From assembly GCA_017479645.1 (NCBI GenBank), contig JAFVBZ010000254.1:1-34363 (forward strand): 34,363 nt of DNA. Reading direction: 5' to 3'. Positions 23,140 to 31,452 of this stretch are shown one piece after another (within the stretch, counting starts at the first letter, position 1; each line of letters starts with the position of its first letter). Source of the DNA: Ruminiclostridium sp. (lineage in GTDB: Bacteria; Bacillota; Clostridia; Oscillospirales; Ruminococcaceae). Made by a program: the position numbers and the translations under genes. The notes under the pieces are model-generated. The model did no database searches. It was not told the origin of the DNA and worked only from the letters and a program-made list of their open reading frames with translations.

Positions 23140-24198
23140 TTATCTTCTTTTCTTCTTGTGGTGGTAGTTGTTATTGTTCTTATTGCTGTCGTTGTTGCTG
23201 CCGAATTCGAGCTTGTCATACTTTGAGTTGTTATTTCTGTTGGGTTTGGATCTTAAGAAATCGGGAACATCGTCCTCTTCCTCTTCATCTTCCCCTGCAT
23301 CACTTTCCGTAACTCCGAAAGCATTCTCGACAGTAAAGCTGTTCTCTGTACCCTCATCATCGGACATTTCAACGGCTGCTTCTGCTGTATCTTCAGCCGG
23401 CGCTTCTTCAACAGTCTCTTCGGTGATCTCCTCCGATTCATTCTCGGAAACCTGGATATCGGAATAAGACTCAACTACCTTGACATCTTCGTCCGATGAA
23501 GTTTCTTCCGCAGCCACAGCCTCTTCAACTGCTTCGGGTATCTGCGGAACTTCTATTCCCTGCTGTGCCGCGATAAGCTCACGAAGTGTATTGCTGCTGT
23601 GCTCGTTTGCGGTGTTCACAACAAACTCGTTGAAGCATATCTCCGGCATTTTCTTTATCATCTCAATATGGTTCTGATACTCAACGATGAGGCGGGTACG
23701 GAAGTCCTCAGACTCACGCTTTGTTCTCGCAAGAGCTTCCTTGTCAAGCTCTGTCTGTATCTCCATCTGTGCATGGATATCTTCCTTCGTCTTGGTTGCT
23801 TCTTCTTCGATGCGAGCTTTTTCCTTGAGGGCTTCCTCAACTATCTTCTCGCCCTCTTCCTTCTTGGAAGCAACATAATCATCGGCTTCCTTGCGAAGCT
23901 CATCCGCCTTTTCCTCAGCTTCCTGGACAATACCCGCAGCCTTCTCTTTGCACTCGGCAATTATTGCGTTACCTGCCTTCTGGGCGCCGAGAAGAGCGTC
24001 CTTGAGAGCTTCCTCGTCCTCGCGGTATTCTCTTATCTTGTCCGCGCAGACCTGAAGCTTCTTCTCGAGATCAACATTTTCCTTCTGCAGCTGTGAAAAT
24101 TCACGCGCCAACTCTCCGAGATATTCCTCTACTTCCTCTTTCTTGTAGCCTCTCATGGCCTCGGTAAATGTCTTATCCATGATGCTGTTAAGATCCAT
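23140..24198 (-). CDS. DivIVA-domain protein with long acidic and Asn-rich tail
   Basis: 352 residues. The N-terminus has the short DivIVA lipid-binding region: MDLNSIMDKTFTEAMRGYKKEEVEEYL, with the RGY-x-EEV pattern. A coiled coil follows from about residue 33 to 190, then an extended acidic low-complexity stretch (about 205-310), and an Asn/Lys-rich tail (SKPNRNNNSKYDKL to NNYHHKKKRR). DivIVA proteins gather at negatively curved membrane and recruit division or wall-growth proteins. The usual B. subtilis DivIVA is about 164 residues, so the tail here is a large addition. GGAGG precedes the ATG. It lies 50 bases after ylmH and before lspA, as part of the division cluster. Confidence 0.93.
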   Translation of the reverse strand: MDLNSIMDKTFTEAMRGYKKEEVEEYLGELAREFSQLQKENVDLEKKLQVCADKIREYREDEEALKDALLGAQKAGNAIIAECKEKAAGIVQEAEEKADELRKEADDYVASKKEEGEKIVEEALKEKARIEEEATKTKEDIHAQMEIQTELDKEALARTKRESEDFRTRLIVEYQNHIEMIKKMPEICFNEFVVNTANEHSSNTLRELIAAQQGIEVPQIPEAVEEAVAAEETSSDEDVKVVESYSDIQVSENESEEITEETVEEAPAEDTAEAAVEMSDDEGTENSFTVENAFGVTESDAGEDEEEEDDVPDFLRSKPNRNNNSKYDKLEFGSNNDSNKNNNNYHHKKKRR

Positions 24199-24248
24199 TG
24201 GTATCCTCCGTTCTTACACGATCATACGCATTAAGCGGCATGAAAGCG

Positions 24249-25019
24249 CTATATGTATTTTTTTATGATAAGTTTAAGTCTTCCCTTTTTTGTAGTCCCA
24301 GCTTCTCCGGAAACGGAAAATTTCCCGTGACCGCGCACGGTGAGTATATCCCCGTCCGAAACGTTCTTGCTGACATCATTGCATTCCGCGTAATTCAGCA
24401 GAAAACTGCCGGAGCGAATGAACGCGGCTGTCTTTTCACGGGAAAGTCCCGTGATACCGCTTACAACGCAGTCGGCTCTTTCAGATGCGACTGTGAGTGT
24501 GATCTCCTCAAAAGATGCCGGTCTGACGGCAGAAACAGCTTCCTCCGTAAGTCCGTCCGTTACGGAAACACCGACTCTGCCGACTGACGCAAGTCCGTCG
24601 GTTATCATATCTCTTGCCGTTTTGGTGCAGAACACTGCGGCAGCGCCTTCACCGATGAAGATATCGCCTACGGTCTCCCGCTTTATGCCGAGTCCCATGA
24701 ACGCGCCGAGGAAATCCCGGTGACCGGGCTTGTCCGCTTTTCTGAATGAAAGGCTCAGCGCATATACCGGGAAATCCGACATATCGTCGGGAAGAAAGCT
24801 CTCTTCCTCCGAAACGCGCAGCATCTTTCTTGCGCACGCGTCGTTTCCGCCCCAGAAAACGGCTTCAATACCGCTTCTTCCGGCGAGGATCCGTTCAGCC
24901 TCATACTGCTCGCGGTCATTAAGGAACTGGGAATACACAGGTCTTCCCCTTTTGACGGCAAGCGCGCACATATCCTCTATCCTTGCTGGAAAATTGTCTC
25001 CCGCGGAATTATCCTTCAT
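24249..25019 (-). CDS. ylmH: S4-domain RNA-binding protein YlmH
   Basis: 256 residues. An N-terminal YlmH-type domain (with AVKRGRPVYSQFLNDREQYEAE, VFWGGNDACARKML, and HRDFLGAFMGLGIKRETVGDIFI) precedes a C-terminal S4 domain (about 180-240, with LSREKTAAFIRSGSFLLNYAECNDVSKNVSDGD). YlmH binds RNA. In B. subtilis it is part of the ylm cluster near division genes, and has been linked to ribosome rescue. Its start overlaps the sepF stop as TGATG. The gene between sepF and ylmH in B. subtilis (ylmG) is absent here. It is followed by divIVA. Confidence 0.95.
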   Translation of the reverse strand: MKDNSAGDNFPARIEDMCALAVKRGRPVYSQFLNDREQYEAERILAGRSGIEAVFWGGNDACARKMLRVSEEESFLPDDMSDFPVYALSLSFRKADKPGHRDFLGAFMGLGIKRETVGDIFIGEGAAAVFCTKTARDMITDGLASVGRVGVSVTDGLTEEAVSAVRPASFEEITLTVASERADCVVSGITGLSREKTAAFIRSGSFLLNYAECNDVSKNVSDGDILTVRGHGKFSVSGEAGTTKKGRLKLIIKKYI

Positions 25020-25459
25020 CAGAAGTCTTCAACGTTTCCGAGATCCTCTATGATATCGCCGGAAATATCCACATTGACAGGAACGATGATGTATGTAGTA
25101 CCGGAAATACGCTTGAGATCGCCGTCTGCCGCATAAGCAACACCGCCGAGGAAGTCGATAAGTCTGTTGGCTACTTCCTTGTTTGTCTTATCGAGATTGA
25201 GCACTACAGTCTTCTTGTTCTTGAAGTGGTCAGCGATAGCAGCAGCATCACCGTACTTTTCGGGCTTTACAACGATGACCTGAAGGTGAGTTGTAGCGGG
25301 TATGCTCATCATCTTGCTGCTCTTGATAGTAGGCTTCGGTGTCTCATAATCATCGAAGTTGAGAGCAGACGGCATCTCGCTTGCGTAATCGTTGTCCGAT
25401 TCGTAGCTTTCGTCGCTGTTAAGACCTGTGATCTTCTTGAATGAATCCATAAATCCCAT
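25019..25459 (-). CDS. sepF: Cell division protein SepF
   Basis: 146 residues. SepF bundles and tethers FtsZ polymers at the membrane. The start at 25459 is chosen because AAAGGAGG lies upstream and the protein then begins MGFMDSFKKITGL, an amphipathic membrane-targeting helix. A disordered acidic link follows (to about residue 55), then the SepF core: VIVVKPEKYGDAAAIADHF, KTVVLNLDKTNKEVANRLIDFLGGVAYAADGDLKRISGTTYIIVP. The stop overlaps the ylmH start by one base. It lies 35 bases after yggS, the canonical order of the ylm cluster. Confidence 0.96.
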   Translation of the reverse strand: MGFMDSFKKITGLNSDESYESDNDYASEMPSALNFDDYETPKPTIKSSKMMSIPATTHLQVIVVKPEKYGDAAAIADHFKNKKTVVLNLDKTNKEVANRLIDFLGGVAYAADGDLKRISGTTYIIVPVNVDISGDIIEDLGNVEDF

Positions 25460-25494
25460 CTCAAAATCCTCCTTTTCCCGCTTTCTTTGCGGGA

Positions 25495-26232
25495 TCATAC
25501 AGATATATTTACTTTGGTATAATCTCTGTATCCATAAAGCACGCTGCCTATTCTTACGATAGTCGAGCCGTGCATTATTGCAGTCTCATAATCTCCGGAC
25601 ATTCCCATAGAAAGCGTATCTATAAGGAACCGCCCGTCGCCCGATGTCTTGTCCTTAAGGTCTGCGAACAGTCTCTGCATCGCTGCAAAGTACCGCTCCG
25701 AGCTTCCGTCAACGTCCACGGGAGGTATCGCCATAAGTCCGCGCAGCCTTACATTCTGCATCTCCGCAGTCCTGTAAGCAAGCTCGTCCAGTGCTTCCGG
25801 CACAATACCGCTCTTGCTTTCCTCGCCGCCGATGTTAACTTCTATAAGTATGTCCATTTTGACTCCGGCTTTCCCGGCACGCCTGTCGATCTCAGCGATC
25901 AGGTGTTCGCTGTCAGCCGAGTGGATCATACTTACCTTATCGATGATATATTTGACCTTGTTGGTCTGGAGCCCGCCTATGAAGTGGATCTCCGGATCAC
26001 CCTCATAGCGGTCGCGCTTTTCAAGGAATTCCTGTACCCGGTTCTCACCGAGAAGCGTAACTCCCTGGGAAACGGAGAAGCTTACGATCTCCGGATCTAC
26101 CGTCTTTGTAACGCCCATAAGCCGTACCGTATCGGTTCTTCCGGCCTTTGCCATCGCTTCCGCGATATTTGAGTTTATCCGTTTTATGTTATCTGCTACG
26201 GCGGAAAGCTTATCCGATGATCTTTCCTTCAT
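25495..26232 (-). CDS. YggS-family pyridoxal-phosphate homeostasis protein
   Basis: 245 residues, the cytoplasmic PLP-binding alanine-racemase-fold protein that controls vitamin B6 and amino acid balance (YlmE in B. subtilis). Signatures are VRLMGVTKTVDPEIV with the PLP-binding Lys, LLGENRVQEFLEK, IHFIGGLQTNKVKYI, LIEVNIGGEESKSGI, LRGLMAIPP and LSMGMSGDYETAIMHGSTIVRIGS at the phosphate-binding end. The start overlaps the HlyD-like gene by 23 bases, with GGAAGGG upstream. It comes before sepF as in other Firmicutes. Confidence 0.96.
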   Translation of the reverse strand: MKERSSDKLSAVADNIKRINSNIAEAMAKAGRTDTVRLMGVTKTVDPEIVSFSVSQGVTLLGENRVQEFLEKRDRYEGDPEIHFIGGLQTNKVKYIIDKVSMIHSADSEHLIAEIDRRAGKAGVKMDILIEVNIGGEESKSGIVPEALDELAYRTAEMQNVRLRGLMAIPPVDVDGSSERYFAAMQRLFADLKDKTSGDGRFLIDTLSMGMSGDYETAIMHGSTIVRIGSVLYGYRDYTKVNISV

Positions 26233-27451
26233 GCAGATCCCTTCCTTCCACTATGATATTGTCGTAAAGGGAGAGGTAGCCCTTCTCCTCGCTGGTATCC
26301 TCGACGAGGGTGTATTCCTCTCTCGAAAGTATCTGTCTTACCTTACGGAACGACGCTACGATACCGTCCTGTACATATACACCGATAGAACCGTCCTCGT
26401 CGCTCATTCTGAGCGCGGAATTCGGGATCATTATACCGCTGTAGTCTTCAAGGAGCAGCTTCGCCTGCGTTACTCTTGTATCAATGAAATCCGCGAGGAA
26501 CATATCGCACTTGAAAACCGCTATGCTTCTGCCGTCGTCCAGCCTTTTGAGCTTCACGATATCGGCTCTTACATTCTGGTTTGACGAGCCGATGCGAAGT
26601 GTTACCTGCGCGCCCTCGAACACTGTTCCGAGCTTTATTGTATCCAGCACTGCCGCCATATACCATGTATAATCGCTGACAAGCTTTCCGATAACGCCGT
26701 GAGGGTTCTCCTGTATCTCTTCCGCGGAGATTATCTCTTCGATGTCCTTTTCGGTAAGATCGAAGACAGTCGTGGTATTGAGTTTTTCCTCGAACCCGTC
26801 AACTCTGCTGATGAAATAGCCGGTCTCCGGTATCGAGATATCATACGGCTCCGTCGCTATCTGCGATCTCAGCCGTGCGATCTCGGAATCTATCTCCGCA
26901 AGCTTCGTATCGTATGAGGTAATGGAGCCCTTTACGATCTCACGCTTGCTCTGGAGATTAAGTATATCGCTTTTAAGATCAGATGCAAGCGCGTACTCCT
27001 TCAGATAGATGTCCTCAAGAAGCTGTGAATGCTTTTCGGTGATCTGATTGGAGAAGGACTCAAGCTGGGAAGTATCGGTGCCCACAAGTGCCTGCGCGTC
27101 CGTAAGCACATCACGCTGTGCTTCAAGCTCACTTATTCTCTGTCGTACAGCTATATCGCTGCGGTTCTTATAGACCTGTGCTATGACCGCATTCTTTCCG
27201 ACTTTCGAGCCGTCGGAGTGGGTGTAGCTTATAATGCCGTTCGCGTTGTAAGAAACGAGCTTTTCATCTCTTACATACACGCCCTTGAACCCGATCGACT
27301 CAGTCGCCATATACAGCGTTGCGACTTCGGTCTTTACGGAAGTGCCGAAATAGATCATCATCTGGCTTATGACCATTATCAGGAAGAAAACGCCGATAAC
27401 GATCCAGATGATCCGCGTAGTGACGGCACGCCTTTTATCCGTCTCTGCCAT
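26210..27451 (-). CDS. HlyD-like membrane-anchored adaptor protein
   Basis: 413 residues. One membrane helix near the N-terminus (ITRIIWIVIGVFFLIMVISQMMIYFG region, about 13-37), then an extracytoplasmic domain with barrel-sandwich/biotinyl-lipoyl-like stretches (GVYVRDEKLVSYNANGIISY, GSKVGKNAVIAQVY), a central coiled coil (about 95-195), and a beta-rich end (ITLRIGSSNQNVRADIVKLKRLDDGR, IMIPNSALRMSDEDGSIGVYVQ). That is the membrane-fusion (HlyD) layout. No ABC or RND partner is present, and such a gene is found beside yggS/sepF in other clostridia (recollection), so it may aid envelope assembly at the division site. It lies 7 bases after hfq. Confidence 0.85.
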   Translation of the reverse strand: MAETDKRRAVTTRIIWIVIGVFFLIMVISQMMIYFGTSVKTEVATLYMATESIGFKGVYVRDEKLVSYNANGIISYTHSDGSKVGKNAVIAQVYKNRSDIAVRQRISELEAQRDVLTDAQALVGTDTSQLESFSNQITEKHSQLLEDIYLKEYALASDLKSDILNLQSKREIVKGSITSYDTKLAEIDSEIARLRSQIATEPYDISIPETGYFISRVDGFEEKLNTTTVFDLTEKDIEEIISAEEIQENPHGVIGKLVSDYTWYMAAVLDTIKLGTVFEGAQVTLRIGSSNQNVRADIVKLKRLDDGRSIAVFKCDMFLADFIDTRVTQAKLLLEDYSGIMIPNSALRMSDEDGSIGVYVQDGIVASFRKVRQILSREEYTLVEDTSEEKGYLSLYDNIIVEGRDLHEGKIIG

Positions 27452-27458
27452 TCAGGGC

Positions 27459-27713
27459 TTATTCTTTTGCATCGGCGTCGTCTTTTTCAAACGCGTCGAG
27501 AAGTGAAATAGGTCTCAAAGGCGTTATTGTAGATATAGCATGCTTGTAGATAAGGTTCTGCTTACCGTCGGTATCGAGGATGACGGTGTAATTGTCAAAT
27601 CCCTTGACAATACCCTTGAACTGGAAACCGTTGGTGATGTAGATCGTTACCGGGATCCTGTCCTTTCTTGACTGATTGAGAAAAACGTCCTGTAAGTTGA
27701 GTTCCTTTGCCAT
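27459..27713 (-). CDS. hfq: RNA chaperone Hfq
   Basis: 84 residues. Forms the hexameric ring that binds A-rich RNA and small RNAs. The start at 27713 is chosen for its GGAGG and N-terminus [21 protein letters not shown]. The Sm1 motif follows: [25 protein letters not shown]. The Sm2 signature is YKHAISTI. The acidic C-terminal tail is short ([12 protein letters not shown]), as in Firmicutes. It is preceded by an inter-gene region of about 143 bases after miaA that contains GC-rich stems, one (TGCTC...GAGCA) just before the ribosome binding site. miaA-hfq adjacency is widely conserved. It is followed 7 bases later by the HlyD-like gene. Confidence 0.96.
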   Translation of the reverse strand: MAKELNLQDVFLNQSRKDRIPVTIYITNGFQFKGIVKGFDNYTVILDTDGKQNLIYKHAISTITPLRPISLLDAFEKDDADAKE

Positions 27714-27856
27714 ATTAACCTCCGTGCTCCGCTCCCGGAGCAGCAAGCCGTCCTGTAAAAGACCGGCTTTCCTTCCAAAGTAAGAGTACCGTGAAGGCAC
27801 TTTACAAACGGCATTTCTGCATTTTGCCGCACCATATCACAATACCATACTGAATA

Positions 27857-28810
27857 TTATAACACATCTTTGATAAAAAAGCTATATTTTTTTATTAAAT
27901 TTTCTGCATTTTTTAAAATTTTATCATATTTAACGTCTTTAGGTGCCGAAATATGTTCAATTCGACTATCTTTTTTGAACCAAGTCAGCTGTCTTTTGGC
28001 ATATCTGCGTGTTTCCCGCTTCAATGTCTCCACGCATTCCTCCAGAGGAAGCACCCCATCGATATACGGTCTCAGCTCCTTGTACCCGATAGCCTGCGAC
28101 GCGGTGACATAGTCGTTATGAGTAAAGAACTCCCGCGCTTCCTCAATAAGTCCCGCTTCGAGCATCACATCGACTCTGCTGTCAATTCGTTCATACAGCA
28201 CCTCACGCGGGTGGTCTATCATCATCATGCAGGGTTCGTAAGGCGACGGATTGAGTCTGCTTGCCGCCTTCTGCTCCGACATCGTCTTTCCGCTGATATG
28301 GTAAACTTCCAGCGCGCGTATTATCCGCTTCAGATTGTTCTCGTGAAGCTGTGCGGCGCACTCCGGATCCACCTTCGCCAGCATTCCGAGCAGATGACCG
28401 TTACCCTTTTCTGCTGCGAGCGCATTCATCTCCGCGCGGAATCCGGGGTCGCTTCCCGTATCGTCAAACTCGATGTTATCAATGAGCGAATTTATGTACA
28501 GTCCCGTTCCTCCGCATATTACCGGGAGTTTCCCGCGGGCGTGTATATCGGCTATGACCTTTCTTGCCATTTCCACATAATCCGCAACGGAGAATGCTTC
28601 CGTCGGTTCGAGGAAGTCCATGATGTGGTGCGGGACGCCCTTTTTCTCTTCTTCCGTCGGCTTCGCGCTGGCTATATCCATTCCCTTGTAGATCTGCATT
28701 GAATCGGCGGAGACAATCTCCCCGCCGAACTTCAGCGCAAGATCGACCGCCAGCGCAGTCTTTCCGGAGGCTGTCGGTCCGCAGACCACAGCGACAAAAA
28801 TCTTATCCAT
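27857..28810 (-). CDS. miaA: tRNA dimethylallyltransferase
   Basis: Adds a dimethylallyl group to A37 of tRNAs reading codons that start with U. 317 residues, typical. Walker A is VCGPTASGKTALAVDLAL at about 9-26, then GGEIVSADSMQIYKGMDIASAKPT, PHHIMDFL, ICGGTGLYINSL, and later the basic RETRRYAKRQLTWFKKDSRI segment that contacts tRNA. GGAGG lies 9 bases before the ATG. It follows mutL with 108 bases between, where a heptamer repeat tract sits, and precedes hfq. Confidence 0.97.
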   Translation of the reverse strand: MDKIFVAVVCGPTASGKTALAVDLALKFGGEIVSADSMQIYKGMDIASAKPTEEEKKGVPHHIMDFLEPTEAFSVADYVEMARKVIADIHARGKLPVICGGTGLYINSLIDNIEFDDTGSDPGFRAEMNALAAEKGNGHLLGMLAKVDPECAAQLHENNLKRIIRALEVYHISGKTMSEQKAASRLNPSPYEPCMMMIDHPREVLYERIDSRVDVMLEAGLIEEAREFFTHNDYVTASQAIGYKELRPYIDGVLPLEECVETLKRETRRYAKRQLTWFKKDSRIEHISAPKDVKYDKILKNAENLIKKYSFFIKDVL

Positions 28811-28883
28811 TCAATCCGTCCTCCACAGTGGATCGGGGCAGTACCGCCTTTCAAAAATGTGAGCGAAGCGAACACCGCAATTA

Positions 28884-28918
28884 TTCATTCTTCACTATTC
28901 ACTGTTCATTATTCATTA
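28884..28918. repeat. Heptamer tract (TTCAYTN x5) abutting the mutL stop codon
   Basis: Five tandem 7-mers TTCATTC, TTCACTA, TTCACTG, TTCATTA, TTCATTA. The last one ends exactly at the base before the TAG stop of mutL (28921-28919). A GAGCGAAGCG stretch lies just to its left, with the same GAAG centre as the hairpin of the cassette ends. Related in design to 1259-1279. Confidence 0.65.
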
Positions 28919-30922
28919 CTACTGTATCCTGCTGAAATACTTCTCCAGCTCGTATTCGGAGAGTCTGAGCATAATCGGTCTGCCGTGAGGGCAGAACCGG
29001 ATCCGTTCATCGAACCATACCTCGTTTGCGAGGGCTTCAAGCTCGGCTCTGCTGTTTATGTCATGCGCTTTGATCGCGGATTTGCAGGCTCTTGTGTGCA
29101 GGAAATCCCCGTACAGCTCGTCAGAAATGTTCATATTTCCGCCTGCAAGTGCATCTGCCGCACGCAGGAGCATTTCAGCCGGGCTGTTCGCGCCGCCCTC
29201 TCCCGTGAAAGTCGAAGGTGCCGCCGTTATCTCGCATACTCCGCCATCCGAAAGCACTACCTCAAGACCTATCTCCGCAAGAAGATCGGTATGCTCGGCA
29301 ACCGCGGCATACTGATCCGCGTCAAGCGTTACGTTCACGCTCTCCGCAAGCAGCTGCGAAGATGTTATCAGCTCTGTTCTGCGCTTCTCGAAACGAATGC
29401 GTTCATGCGCCGCGTGCTTGTCTATAAGTATCAGCTCGTCCCCGCAGGTGCAGACGATATATGTCAGGAACACCTCACCGATCACCTTGAGCCGCGGCTT
29501 TTCCGGATCGGCTGTGACTTCCGTAACATTTTCATGCTCCGAGAAAGAGGAGCTGTCGATATATCTGAAACCGGTCTGTTCTTCGGGTGCAGGCTTCGGC
29601 GCATCCGGAACAGGCGGTTCCGTTGTCTCGTCATCGCTGTCCTCGTCGTATTCCACAGTGACCGGGCGGGAAACAAATCTCTGCTGAACAAACGGGTTTT
29701 CCTCATGCTTTATGCGGAACGGAGCAGTCTCCGCCTGTGTATATACCGGCTTTTCTTCGGGAACGAACACCTTGGGCGGTTCTGTTCTCACGGTCTCCGC
29801 TATATGAACGGCACTTGTATCAACTGCCGCTATCGCCTTTTCCGCTTTTTCCCGCAGAATGGCATCGCTGCTTCGCAGATCGGCTTTCTCCGCGGGTATC
29901 TCTTTCTTTTCAAGACGCACATCACGCCTGTTATCGGCATTAAGTATCGCGTTTCGTACACCGAAGTTTATCACGTCGAACACGTTCTTGTCGAAAGCGA
30001 ACCGCACCTCGGTCTTTGACGGGCTCACATTAACATCGCAAAGCTCCGGCGGCATGGTTATATTCAGCACACAAGCCGGGAACTTCCCGACCATGATGCT
30101 GTTCCGGAATCCCTCTTCAAGCGCGGTGGTACATATCACCGAACGCACATATCTTCCGTTCACATAGAAATATTGAAGTGAACGGTTGCCCCTTGTGAAC
30201 AGCGGTGACGACACATATCCCGTCACGGAAACGGAATTCAGCGAAAAGTCCACCGGTATAAGGCTTGTGGCGAACTGCTTCCCGAATACCGAGTATATCG
30301 CGGAGTAATAGTCCCCGCCTCCGCTCGTATCACGGACGCATTTGTTGTCGCGGATAAAACGGAATGCGATCTCCGGGTGTGCAAGCGCTAACTTATCTAC
30401 AAGGGTCTGTATCTGGTTGCCCTCGGTCACGTCCTTTTTCAGAAATTTCTGGCGCGCCGGAACATTATAGAAAAGATCTCGGATAATGATAGTGGTGCCG
30501 TCCGGACAGCCTGTCCGCTCATGCTCCTCAACTTCTCCCCCGCTGATGCGGAAACTTCCTCCCATTTCTGCATCGCGTTCTTTGGTAAGCAGCTCTACCC
30601 GTGATACCGCGGCAACGGAAGCAAGTGCCTCCCCGCGGAAGCCGAGGGTAAATATGCGGTCAAGGTCATCTGCGCTTTTCACCTTGCTTGTTGCATGCCG
30701 CAGAAAGGCGGTGGGGATATCCTCGTAGGGCATTCCGCAGCCGTCGTCGGTTATGCGCATAAACGTGGAACCGCCGTTCTTTATCTCGATCGTGATATGT
30801 TCCGCACCGGCATCAATCGAGTTCTCCACCAGCTCCTTTATTACGGAAGCCGGACGCTCTATTACCTCGCCGGCAGCTATGAGTTCAAATACGCTCTTGT
30901 CGAGCAGGTTGATCTTTGCCAA
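28919..30922 (-). CDS. mutL: DNA mismatch repair protein MutL
   Basis: 667 residues. The N-terminal GHKL ATPase has VIKELVENSIDAGA, DDGCGM and TLGFRGEALASVAA motifs. A disordered Glu/Pro-rich linker spans about residues 350-470. The C-terminal domain keeps the endonuclease-type motifs: DKHAAHERIRFE, the ACKSAIKAHD Cys motif, and CPHGRPIMLRL at the end. So it probably nicks DNA itself, as in most bacteria lacking mutH. The start is TTG at 30922, with AAAGG upstream. It is two genes after mutS, with a DUF3795 gene between. Its TAG stop abuts a heptamer repeat tract. Confidence 0.97.
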   Translation of the reverse strand: MAKINLLDKSVFELIAAGEVIERPASVIKELVENSIDAGAEHITIEIKNGGSTFMRITDDGCGMPYEDIPTAFLRHATSKVKSADDLDRIFTLGFRGEALASVAAVSRVELLTKERDAEMGGSFRISGGEVEEHERTGCPDGTTIIIRDLFYNVPARQKFLKKDVTEGNQIQTLVDKLALAHPEIAFRFIRDNKCVRDTSGGGDYYSAIYSVFGKQFATSLIPVDFSLNSVSVTGYVSSPLFTRGNRSLQYFYVNGRYVRSVICTTALEEGFRNSIMVGKFPACVLNITMPPELCDVNVSPSKTEVRFAFDKNVFDVINFGVRNAILNADNRRDVRLEKKEIPAEKADLRSSDAILREKAEKAIAAVDTSAVHIAETVRTEPPKVFVPEEKPVYTQAETAPFRIKHEENPFVQQRFVSRPVTVEYDEDSDDETTEPPVPDAPKPAPEEQTGFRYIDSSSFSEHENVTEVTADPEKPRLKVIGEVFLTYIVCTCGDELILIDKHAAHERIRFEKRRTELITSSQLLAESVNVTLDADQYAAVAEHTDLLAEIGLEVVLSDGGVCEITAAPSTFTGEGGANSPAEMLLRAADALAGGNMNISDELYGDFLHTRACKSAIKAHDINSRAELEALANEVWFDERIRFCPHGRPIMLRLSEYELEKYFSRIQ

Positions 30923-30956
30923 TTGTACACCTTTCTAAGTTCCATGAACGCTGTAT

Positions 30957-31370
30957 TTATTGTATCTGATCCTGTCTCTTTCCGGTCTTTATAAAACTGA
31001 TGAGTTCTTCCAATTCGATGAACTCGTCATAATCTCCCATGATGCCTTCGCGGTGATATACAACTCCTGCCTTTTCGTTGCGTTCAAGGCAATCGAGAAG
31101 CTCTTCCATGCCGTATCTTACCGCGAATTCCGCGAAAGCCCGCGGCTTTATCTTTTCGGCGTACAAACCCTTGCGGCAGCTCTGCGGATCACATTCATAG
31201 CAGCCCGCGAGCTTCTTCTCTATCACACATTTTCTGTTCTCACACCATTCCGCGTCCTTGCACCATGACAGCTCCAGAAAGCCGTCCCGTTTGCAGCCCT
31301 TGCACTCCATGTTTTCAGAACACAGACAGCAGGCAAGCCCGCAGCGTGCTATACCGAGTTCTCTTTTCAT
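30957..31370 (-). CDS. DUF3795-like Cys-rich protein
   Basis: 137 residues from the ATG at 31370 (AAAGGAG upstream; the longer open frame only reads the preceding spacer). The first 66 residues hold over a dozen Cys: GIARCGLACCLCS, ECKGCKRDG, WCKDAEWCENRKCVIEKKLAGCYECDPQSC. That pattern is the DUF3795 signature and implies metal (zinc or iron-sulphur) binding. The second half is helical and lacks Cys. Its function is unknown. It lies between mutS and mutL in one operon, 34 bases before mutL. That context could mean a regulatory or auxiliary role in repair, but this is only suggestive. Confidence 0.85.
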   Translation of the reverse strand: MKRELGIARCGLACCLCSENMECKGCKRDGFLELSWCKDAEWCENRKCVIEKKLAGCYECDPQSCRKGLYAEKIKPRAFAEFAVRYGMEELLDCLERNEKAGVVYHREGIMGDYDEFIELEELISFIKTGKRQDQIQ

Positions 31371-31452
31371 AAATGCTCCTTTATTTACAGAGTTATTTCT
31401 TTTCCCGCGGCGGCAGCTTTTTTGCAGCTTTGTATCACAGGTCATTTTCTCC

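Noticed and set aside
27714-27856. A separate hfq promoter
   Set aside because: A TATAAT-like box overlaps the miaA stop but the -35 match is poor, so it is not listed as a promoter.
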